Origin: Nocardioides sp.
GTDB lineage: Bacteria > Actinomycetota > Actinomycetes > Propionibacteriales > Nocardioidaceae
DNA length: 64,000 nucleotides
NCBI RefSeq assembly: GCF_030150155.1
Contig: NZ_JASLGR010000016.1
Coordinates: forward strand, 128,547 to 192,546
Direction: 5' to 3'
Shown here: piece after piece, positions 57,604 through 64,000 of the stretch
Layout of the letters: each line of letters starts with the position of its first letter
How positions within the stretch are numbered: position 1 is the first letter of the stretch
Position numbers and translations under genes: made by a program
The notes under the pieces: model-generated
Database searches by the model: none
What the model was told of the DNA's origin: nothing
Seen by the model: only the letters and a program-made list of their open reading frames with translations

Positions 57604-58500
57604 ATGGCACACGACCGCGCAGTTCGGGCTCGCGGCATCACGAAGTACTACGGCGACGTGGTCGCTCTCGACGGCGTGGATCTGGATCTCATCTCGGGAC
57701 AGATCCACGGCCTGGTAGGGCCCAACGGCGCCGGCAAGACCACCCTGCTCGGCCTGCTGCTAGGCCTGGCGGGGGCCGACGCGGGCACCCTGGAGATCCT
57801 CGGCCACCCGGCCGGGCACGGTCTCGCGGTCCCGGACGGGGTCGCCGGGTTCGTCGACGGGCCGGGGCTCTACCCGGCGCTGACGGCGCGGGCGAACCTG
57901 GCCGCGGTGGCGGCGCTCCAGCCCAGCCAGACCAGCGAGCCCCGTCACCCCGGCCGTCGCGACCGGTCGCGGGCCGCCGACGAGGTCGAGCAGGCACTGC
58001 GCCAGGTCGGACTGCTGGACGTGGCCGACGACCGGGTCCGGGGCTTCTCCCTCGGTATGCGCCAGCGCCTCGGTCTGGCCTCGGCGCTGCTGCTGCGGCC
58101 CCGCCTGCTGGTGCTCGACGAGCCGGCCAACGGGCTCGACCCGGCAGGGCGGCGCCACGTCCACGACGTCCTGACCACCCTGGCCGACCAGGGCTGCGCG
58201 ATCGTGGTGTCGAGCCATCGGATGGACGACATCGCCGCGCTCTGCTCCGAGGTCACCCTGCTGACCGGAGGCCGGGTGGTCTTCAGCGGGCCGATCGCGA
58301 AGCTCGCCGCCGAGGCCGGACCGGTGGACTACCGGGTGCTGACCGCGACCGGGCAGGAGTCCACGGTGCGTGGCACCACCGAGCTCGACGCCCTGGTCGC
58401 CACCGTCCTGGCAGGCGGGGGAGCGATCCGCGAGGTCGCCCCGGTCGTGCCGCCACTGGAGGCCGCGTTCCTGGCCCTGACCGCGGGGGAGACCCGATGA
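57604..58500 (+). CDS. ABC transporter ATP-binding protein (drug/ABC-2 export type)
   Basis: ATG 57604 follows TCGGAGGTGAAG. The 298-residue protein has Walker A GPNGAGKT, signature FSLGMRQRLGLA, Walker B LLVLDEPANGLD, and an H-loop His in SSHRMDD. It pairs with the ABC-2-type permease overlapping its end by 4 bp. Confidence 0.92.
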   Translation: MAHDRAVRARGITKYYGDVVALDGVDLDLISGQIHGLVGPNGAGKTTLLGLLLGLAGADAGTLEILGHPAGHGLAVPDGVAGFVDGPGLYPALTARANLAAVAALQPSQTSEPRHPGRRDRSRAADEVEQALRQVGLLDVADDRVRGFSLGMRQRLGLASALLLRPRLLVLDEPANGLDPAGRRHVHDVLTTLADQGCAIVVSSHRMDDIAALCSEVTLLTGGRVVFSGPIAKLAAEAGPVDYRVLTATGQESTVRGTTELDALVATVLAGGGAIREVAPVVPPLEAAFLALTAGETR

Positions 58501-59909
58501 CCACCTCGATCCCCGCCCCGCGTCGCCAGCGCGCCCGCGACGAGAGCGACCAGCCCGACCAGCACGACCAGGACAGCCGCGATCGCGCCTCCGCCCGCCC
58601 CGCACCCCTGCGGGCCGGCTACGCCTTCGAGCTGCGCAAGCTGCTCGCCCAGTGGCGGATCCGGGTCGTGATCGGGCTGTGCTGGATCGCCCCGGCGCTC
58701 TTCGTCGGGGTGGTCAGCGCGCAGAGCTCGCTGCCGGCCGACACCGTCTTCGGGCGCTGGATGCACGCCACCGGCTGGGCCGGCACCCTGGTGGTGCTGG
58801 CGTTCTGCTGCTCGTGGGCGCTGCCGCTGCTCACCTCCCTGGTCGCCGGAGACGCCTTCGCCGTCGAGGACCGGCTCGGCACCTGGCGGCACCTGGTGCT
58901 GACGATGCGCTCGCCGGCGCGGATCTTCTGGTCCAAGACCCTGGCCAGCCTGTCGGTGATCGTGCTCCTCCTCGTCGGGGTCGCGCTCTCGGCCACCCTC
59001 GGCGGCCTGGTCGCCGCCGGCCCGCATCCGCTGGTCGGCCTCGACGGCACCGTCTTCACCTCGGGGGAGGCGGCCGGGCGGATCGCGCTGGCCTGGCTTG
59101 CGGTGCTCGCCCCCACCCTCGCCTTCGCCGCCGTCGGGCTGCTCGGGTCCGTGGTGCTGGGTCGGTCTCCGATGGGCCTGCTCGTGCCCGCCGTACTCGC
59201 GCTGGCGCTCAACCTGCTGCAGCTCCTGCCGCTCCCGGTCGCTGTCCGCCTGGGGCTGCCCAGCGCCGGGTTCGTGGCCTGGCGGGGGCTGCTCACCGAC
59301 CCGGCCCAGACCGGCCCGCTGCTGGTCGCCCTGGCCGTCGACCTGGCCTGGGTCGTGGTCGCGCTGGGGGTTGCTCGGCGGCTCTTCGTCCGCCGTGACT
59401 TCGCCACCCTGGTCAACGACGGGGGCACCGCCCGCGCGCTGCTGAGCGCGGCCGGGCCGCTGGTCGCCCTGGTCGCCGTCGCCGGGATCGCCGTCGCCAC
59501 CCTCACCCCGGCCAGCGGCACCGGGGTGGAGCGGGCCAAGCTCGAGGCCTCGCTCAGCACGGTCTTCGCCCACCTGTACCAACGGCAGGCCGAGGAGCTC
59601 CATCGGCCCGCGGTCACCCCGGCCCAGCTCGGCACTACGACCGCCTGCGACAGGGGAGGGGACCGGGTCGAGGACTCCGGCCCCGGCACCGACTGGCGCT
59701 GTGTCGTGACCTGGCACGTGCCCGGCTCGACCGTGACCGGCTCGGCCATCTACCAGCTCGACGTAGCCGCAGACGGGCGCTACGTCGCCGACGGAGACGG
59801 ACCCAAGGAGGTGAACGGCTTCTTCACTGTCAGCACGGCCCAGGGCGATGCGCCCAACCCGCTGTGGCAGGTCGACGGACTGATCGATCTGCTCAGCGAC
59901 TCTCACTGA
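58497..59909 (+). CDS. ABC transporter permease (ABC-2-like) with soluble C-terminal domain
   Basis: ATG 58497 gives 470 residues. About six helices lie between residues 55 and 325, followed by an extracytoplasmic domain of about 130 residues (VTPAQLGTTTACDRGG..., TDWRCVVTWHVPGS) with two Cys that may form a disulfide. The N-terminal 40 residues are charged. Export of an unknown compound is inferred; the C-terminal domain is unusual for ABC-2 permeases. Confidence 0.78.
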   Translation: MTTSIPAPRRQRARDESDQPDQHDQDSRDRASARPAPLRAGYAFELRKLLAQWRIRVVIGLCWIAPALFVGVVSAQSSLPADTVFGRWMHATGWAGTLVVLAFCCSWALPLLTSLVAGDAFAVEDRLGTWRHLVLTMRSPARIFWSKTLASLSVIVLLLVGVALSATLGGLVAAGPHPLVGLDGTVFTSGEAAGRIALAWLAVLAPTLAFAAVGLLGSVVLGRSPMGLLVPAVLALALNLLQLLPLPVAVRLGLPSAGFVAWRGLLTDPAQTGPLLVALAVDLAWVVVALGVARRLFVRRDFATLVNDGGTARALLSAAGPLVALVAVAGIAVATLTPASGTGVERAKLEASLSTVFAHLYQRQAEELHRPAVTPAQLGTTTACDRGGDRVEDSGPGTDWRCVVTWHVPGSTVTGSAIYQLDVAADGRYVADGDGPKEVNGFFTVSTAQGDAPNPLWQVDGLIDLLSDSH

Positions 59910-59946
59910 TCCTGACTCAGATGTGCACTCACGAAGGAATGAAGAC

Positions 59947-62799
59947 ATGCATGTGACTCGGCAACGCCGATCCTCCTCTCGCGTCACTCTCGGCTTCCTC
60001 AGCCAGTGCGTCACCGGCCGTCGTCGGTACGTCGTCGCCGGAGCGACAGCGCTCGCTCTGGCCAGCGGCGGTGTCGCCGCCTACGCCTCCACCGTCGGCT
60101 TCGGCACCAACCAGGTCGGCACCACGTACGCCGCCGGTCTCCAGGTGTCCGACAACCAGCTGGTGAAGCCGCTGGGCGACCGGTTGATGACGCCGTTCGG
60201 CAAGTTCATGGGCTCGACCATCTCGCCCGACGGCCGCTACCTGGCGGCGACCTCGTCGGACCGCTCGGTCGCCGTCCAGATCTTCGACCTCCAGACCTAC
60301 CAGCCCGTGGCCGCCGCGGGCACCGCCGCCGTGGCGACCTTCGCCTCGACGGCGAGCGGCGCCGGGTTCAGCGACATCAGCTACCAGAAGATCGGCGACG
60401 GCACCGTCGGCCAGGCCGCGCCGACGTACTCGCCTGACGGCACCTCGCTGTGGGTGGGCGTCGCGACCGGCCTGATCCGCTACCCGGTCAACGCCGACGG
60501 CACCCTGGGCACCGGCGTCAAGGTCGCGATCCCGACCGTCGGTGGCCACCAGGCCCTCACCGGGGCGACCGCGTTCTCCGCCGACGGCACCACCCTGTTC
60601 GCCGCCGTCAACGGCCAGAACACCGTCGTCGCGATCGATCCGGCCACCGGCACGATCACCCAGACCTGGGCCGTCGGGGTCGCCCCGCGGGCGCTGAGCG
60701 TGGTCGGCAACCGGGTCTACGTGACCAACGAGGGCGGCCGCCAGGCCACCGCCGGCGACACCACGATGGACTCCTACGGGACCAAGGTCGTCGCCGACAC
60801 CACCACCGGCGCTGCGACCACCGGCACCGTCAGTGTGATCGACCCGACCAGCACCACCGTCGGCACGATCAAGGTCGGCCTCCACCCGACCTCGACGTAC
60901 GTCGCCGGCACCACGCTCTACGTGGTCAACACGAACTCCGACTCGGTGTCGGTGATCGACACGACCAAGGGCAAGGTCGTCCAGACGATCAACACCCAGC
61001 CGTGGTCGGGCTCGACCGTGGGCTACACCCCGACCGGGGTCACGGTCTCGGGCGGCCGGCTGCTGGTCACCCTCGCCCGGGCCAACGCCGTGGCCGTCTA
61101 CCGCCTCGACCGCGACCCCAAGGCCCCGGTCAGCTACGTCGGTCTGCTCCCGACCGACTACTACCCCTCGGCGATCGCCTCGACGAAGCAGGGGCTGGTC
61201 GTCACCAATCGGCGCGGCATCGACGCCCGCGGACCGCTGATCACCTTCAACAAGGGCACCGGCACCACCCCGGCGACCGGTCACGGGACGCACGCCACCA
61301 CCGCCTCCCTGACCCGCTTCACGCTGCCCAGCGACAAGCAGATCGCGGCCTCGACCTCGACCGTCTTCGCCCAGAACGGCTGGACCGGCAACTCGGTGGC
61401 CCAGGCGGGCAAGCACGCCAAGAAGGCCGTCGCGGTGCCGAAGAAGATCGGCGACCCGTCGACGATCAAGCACGTCTTCCTGCTGGTCAAGGAGAACCGC
61501 ACCTACGACCAGGTCTACGGCGACATGACCTCGGGCAACGGCGACGCCACCCTCGCCCAGTTCGGGGAGCAGGTCACCCCGAACCAGCACGCCCTGGCGC
61601 GCCAGTTCGGGCTCTACGACAACCTCTACGACGTCGGCACCAACTCCGCCGAAGGCCACAACTGGCTGATGCAGGGCGACAACCCGGAGTACACCGAGTC
61701 CTCGGTCGGGGAGTACACCCGCTCCTACGACACCGAGGAGGACGTGCTGGGCCACCAGCGCTCCGGGTTCCTGTGGACCGCCGTGGCCGCGGCCGGCAAG
61801 AGCGCCCGCAACTTCGGTGAGTTCATCTACACCGAGGGCAAGCCGGCCGGCTCCACCTGGCAGCAGTACTACTGCGCCAGCAAGGACGTGATGTCCGGTG
61901 GCGACTCCGCCCAGCTGACCAGTCCCGCACTGAAGGGCAACTACGGCTCGGTGATCCCGTCCCTGGACAAGATCACCAACCGGACCTCGCCGCCGTTCGA
62001 CACCGCGATCCCCGACATCTACCGGGCCCAGGTGTGGAAGAGCGACTTCGAGAAGAACGGCCCCGCCGCCCTCAACATGATGTGGCTCTCCAGCGACCAC
62101 ACCGGCGGCACCGCCGGCCCGCGGGCCCAGGTCGCCGACGGTGACCTCGCCGTCGGCCAGGTCGTCGACACCATCTCGCACTCGAAGTACTGGAAGGACT
62201 CGGCGATCTTCGTCGTCGAGGACGACAGCCAGGACGGTGCCGACCACGTCGACGGCCACCGCGCCCCGGTCCAGGTGATCAGCCCGTACGCCGTGCACGG
62301 CAAGACCGTCAGCACCTACTACTCGCAGATCAACATGGTGCGCACCATCGAGCAGATCCTCGGTGCGCAGCCGCTCAACGCCAAGGTCGCTGCGGCGACG
62401 CCGATGTACGACGCCTTCACCCAGCACGCCGACCTGACGCCGTACACCGCGGTGGCCAACCAGGTCCCGCTCACCGAAGGCGTCGCCACGGCGCCGTCGT
62501 GCGGTCTGGACACCCTCGGCCTGAGTGGGGCGGCGGCGACCAAGCTCAACGCCGCCGAGGCAGCACGGACCGCCGTCCCGGCCTCGGCCAAGGCCGTCGC
62601 TGCGAAGTGGGACGCCTGGCAGGCCCACCAGCAGCTCACCGGCAACGGGGCCCGGGCCGACTACGCCCACCCCGAGCAGATGAACCGGTGGACCTGGTAC
62701 CAGACCCACCACTTCACCACGCCGTACCCCGGGGACAGCACGATCTACGCCCCCGACGACGTTCCGGGTGGCTACATCCCCAACGCCGACGCCGACTGA
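59947..62799 (+). CDS. Secreted bifunctional beta-propeller (YncE-like) / phosphoesterase protein
   Basis: ATG 59947 gives 950 residues, with AAGGAA upstream. A basic N-terminus and hydrophobic stretch (RRYVVAGATALALASGGVAAYA) are a signal peptide. Residues about 50-430 contain YVTN-type repeats (SPDGRYLAATSSD, GTSLWVGVATGLIRYP, LYVVNTNSDSVSVIDTTKGKV). Residues about 515-870 are an alkaline-phosphatase-superfamily phosphoesterase with KENRTYDQVYGDM and EDDSQDGADHVDGHR. It probably acts on a phosphorylated envelope compound. Confidence 0.85.
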   Translation: MHVTRQRRSSSRVTLGFLSQCVTGRRRYVVAGATALALASGGVAAYASTVGFGTNQVGTTYAAGLQVSDNQLVKPLGDRLMTPFGKFMGSTISPDGRYLAATSSDRSVAVQIFDLQTYQPVAAAGTAAVATFASTASGAGFSDISYQKIGDGTVGQAAPTYSPDGTSLWVGVATGLIRYPVNADGTLGTGVKVAIPTVGGHQALTGATAFSADGTTLFAAVNGQNTVVAIDPATGTITQTWAVGVAPRALSVVGNRVYVTNEGGRQATAGDTTMDSYGTKVVADTTTGAATTGTVSVIDPTSTTVGTIKVGLHPTSTYVAGTTLYVVNTNSDSVSVIDTTKGKVVQTINTQPWSGSTVGYTPTGVTVSGGRLLVTLARANAVAVYRLDRDPKAPVSYVGLLPTDYYPSAIASTKQGLVVTNRRGIDARGPLITFNKGTGTTPATGHGTHATTASLTRFTLPSDKQIAASTSTVFAQNGWTGNSVAQAGKHAKKAVAVPKKIGDPSTIKHVFLLVKENRTYDQVYGDMTSGNGDATLAQFGEQVTPNQHALARQFGLYDNLYDVGTNSAEGHNWLMQGDNPEYTESSVGEYTRSYDTEEDVLGHQRSGFLWTAVAAAGKSARNFGEFIYTEGKPAGSTWQQYYCASKDVMSGGDSAQLTSPALKGNYGSVIPSLDKITNRTSPPFDTAIPDIYRAQVWKSDFEKNGPAALNMMWLSSDHTGGTAGPRAQVADGDLAVGQVVDTISHSKYWKDSAIFVVEDDSQDGADHVDGHRAPVQVISPYAVHGKTVSTYYSQINMVRTIEQILGAQPLNAKVAAATPMYDAFTQHADLTPYTAVANQVPLTEGVATAPSCGLDTLGLSGAAATKLNAAEAARTAVPASAKAVAAKWDAWQAHQQLTGNGARADYAHPEQMNRWTWYQTHHFTTPYPGDSTIYAPDDVPGGYIPNADAD

Positions 62800-62815
62800 C
62801 GACGGCCCTCACGAT

Positions 62816-62854
62816 CGGGGGTCGGGCGCTGGTGATCCCAGGATCCGACCCCCG
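62816..62854 (+). terminator. Hairpin after the phosphoesterase gene
   Basis: CGGGGGTCGG (62816-62825) pairs perfectly with 62845-62854; the 19-nt loop itself can form a small CTGG/CCAG helix. It sits 17 nt after the stop. Confidence 0.65.
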
Positions 62855-62880
62855 GTTCGTGTTCGATGCCGGTTCTCACG

Positions 62881-62886
62881 TACGAT
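62881..62886 (+). promoter_or_regulatory. -10 element of the thrC riboswitch transcript
   Basis: TACGAT ends 7 nt before the first base of the riboswitch P1 helix, so the transcript would begin with the aptamer itself. Confidence 0.45.
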
Positions 62887-62893
62887 CGCGGTG

Positions 62894-63037
62894 CTCATCG
62901 AGAGGGACTGAGGGAACGGCCCAGTGAAGTCCCGGCAACCGACCACGAGCCTCCGCCTCCCGGGCATCTCTCCGGTAGACGGTCGTGGCGAGGTGCTAAA
63001 TCCGGCCGAGGGCGAGAGGCGTCCTAGGGAAGATGAG
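62894..63037 (+). ncRNA. SAM-I (S-box) riboswitch controlling thrC
   Basis: P1 is CTCATC (62894-62899) with GATGAG (63032-63037). The conserved core reads CGAGAGGGACTGAGGGAACGG, then CCCAGTGAAGTCCCGGCAACC and GTGCTAAATCC with the adenine-rich joining segment. These match the S-box consensus rather than SAM-IV. The Shine-Dalgarno GGAGGAGG (63037-63044) begins at the last base of P1, so control is probably at translation. Confidence 0.88.
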
Positions 63038-63050
63038 GAGGAGGTTTCTC

Positions 63051-64000
63051 ATGAGCCATGTGACCCGCGACGGTGCTTTCGGTAACGCGACCGCCCTGGC
63101 CTGCCGGGAGTGCGGCACCCAGGTCGAGCTCGGCCCGTCCTACGCCTGTCCGGAGTGCTTCGGCCCGCTGGAGGTCGCCTACGAGTTCCCGGCCGTGTCC
63201 CGCGCTGAGATCGAGGCCGGTCCGCGCAACATCTGGCGCTACAAGGCGCTGCTCCCGGTCCCCACGGACATCGAGGAGAGCCCCAACACCGAGCCCGGCT
63301 TCACCCGCCTCCTGCGGGCCGACAACCTCGCCCGCGAGCTCGGCCTCACCAAGCTGTGGGTCAAGGACGACAGCACCAACCCCACCAACTCGTTCAAGGA
63401 CCGGGTGGTGGCGTGTGCGCTCAGCGCCGCTCGCGAGCTCGGCGCCAAGGTCTTCGCCTGTCCCTCCACCGGCAACCTGGCCAACGCCGTCGCCGCTGCG
63501 GGCGCCCGCGCCGGCATCACGACCGTCGTCTTCATCCCGAGCAACCTCGAGCAGCCCAAGCAGGTCAACTCGGCGATCTTCACCGACAACCTGGTCGCCG
63601 TCGAGGGCAACTACGACGACGTGAACAAGCTGGCCCAGGAGATCGCGGCCGAGGAGGACGGCTGGGCGTTCGTGAACGTCAACGTCCGCCCCTTCTACGC
63701 CGAGGGCTCCAAGACGCTGGGCTTCGAGATCGCCGAGCAGCTCGGCTGGCGGCTGCCCGACCAGATCGTCATCCCGGTCGCCTCCGGCTCGCAGCTGACC
63801 AAGGTCGACAAGGCCTTCGGAGAGCTGGTCAAGCTCGGCCTGGTCGAGGACAAGCCCTACAAGATCTTCGGTGCCCAGGCGGAGGGCTGCGGTCCGGTCG
63901 CGACGGCGTTCAAGGCCGGCGTCGACGCCATCCGGCCGGTCAAGCCGGACACGATCGCCAAGTCGCTCGCGATCGGCAACCCGGCCGACGGCATCTACGT
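63051..64000 (+). CDS. thrC: Threonine synthase, 5' part (runs off the window)
   Basis: ATG 63051 opens a frame with no stop to base 64000 (316 codons). An N-terminal zinc-ribbon-like CRECG...CPEC segment is followed by the PLP domain with DDSTNPTNSFKDR (PLP Lys in SFKDR), STGNLANAVAAAG, and VASGSQLTK. It converts O-phosphohomoserine to threonine. The SAM riboswitch upstream links it to methionine status. The frame agrees with ThrC of actinobacteria. Confidence 0.95.
   Translation, partial: MSHVTRDGAFGNATALACRECGTQVELGPSYACPECFGPLEVAYEFPAVSRAEIEAGPRNIWRYKALLPVPTDIEESPNTEPGFTRLLRADNLARELGLTKLWVKDDSTNPTNSFKDRVVACALSAARELGAKVFACPSTGNLANAVAAAGARAGITTVVFIPSNLEQPKQVNSAIFTDNLVAVEGNYDDVNKLAQEIAAEEDGWAFVNVNVRPFYAEGSKTLGFEIAEQLGWRLPDQIVIPVASGSQLTKVDKAFGELVKLGLVEDKPYKIFGAQAEGCGPVATAFKAGVDAIRPVKPDTIAKSLAIGNPADGIY

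Noticed and set aside
62816..63050. SAM-IV riboswitch
   Set aside because: The GGCAACC core and CTAAATCC segment, with a long P1 at both ends, follow the S-box (SAM-I) order rather than SAM-IV.
1..64000. Overuse of the CGTACG/GTACG words seen throughout (for example gcgtacgcc at tyrosine codons)
   Set aside because: It looks frequent by eye but is tied to Tyr codon context, and I could not count it against expectation.

Overview
The window comes from a high-GC actinobacterium. The best guess is Nocardioides or a close relative in the Nocardioidaceae. The grounds are the strong C/G third-position bias, a carD-ispD-ispF-cysS-rlmB core block, LPxTG surface proteins, F420-type (LLM) oxidoreductases, frequent leaderless starts (a TANNNT box 6-8 nt before ATG/GTG), and the 22-bp intergenic repeat. 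No rRNA, insertion sequence, phage or CRISPR array was seen.

Layout. 1-3155: end of a branched-chain (Liv-type) ABC importer, with both permeases and one ATPase fused in one protein. 3216-5161: two surface proteins, the second with an LPKTG sortase signal. 5259-30031: a large catabolic region made of several divergent operons. It holds a red-chlorophyll-catabolite-reductase-like protein, a plant-NOL/NYC1-like SDR, an MES/EstC-like esterase, a 13-gene acyl-CoA operon (two CoA transferases and two MmgE/PrpD proteins over the whole region, a MaoC pair, a Cys-less thiolase with a DUF35 partner, a citramalyl-CoA-lyase-like protein, a triple RidA protein), a cyclic-amide hydrolase, a kynurenine-formamidase-fold cyclase and a flavoprotein. 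A secreted Ig-repeat protein sits in the middle (18416-20455).

30201-41975 is core and housekeeping: DMT exporter, gpmA, a lipoprotein, a UbiA-type transferase, carD, an IspD-like pseudoenzyme, ispD, an orphan nirD-like gene with a 19-codon leader ORF, ispF, a membrane-anchored molybdopterin enzyme, cysS, rlmB and a membrane phosphoesterase. 41991-57350 holds a GH13 glycosidase, tRNA-Thr(UGU), an alkyltransferase-like protein, pdxY, ung, an F420 oxidoreductase, a GrpB-family protein, an S1P-lyase-like PLP enzyme with an MFS carrier, and otsA/otsB flanking a DUF3263, LytR_C and OafA-type block. 57604-64000 holds an ABC exporter, a beta-propeller phosphoesterase, and a SAM riboswitch in front of thrC, which runs off the window.

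The two main leads are these. (1) Three proteins resembling plant chlorophyll-breakdown enzymes lie among genes suited to opening cyclic imides and cleaving branched malyl-CoA-type intermediates, which suggests a bacterial tetrapyrrole or maleimide catabolic island. Two of its main operons share an identical 11-bp -10 region. (2) A 22-bp tandem repeat occurs in seven intergenic arrays (about 34 copies). In six of them it starts at, or within a few codons of, a gene's stop codon and has a fixed orientation relative to that gene.
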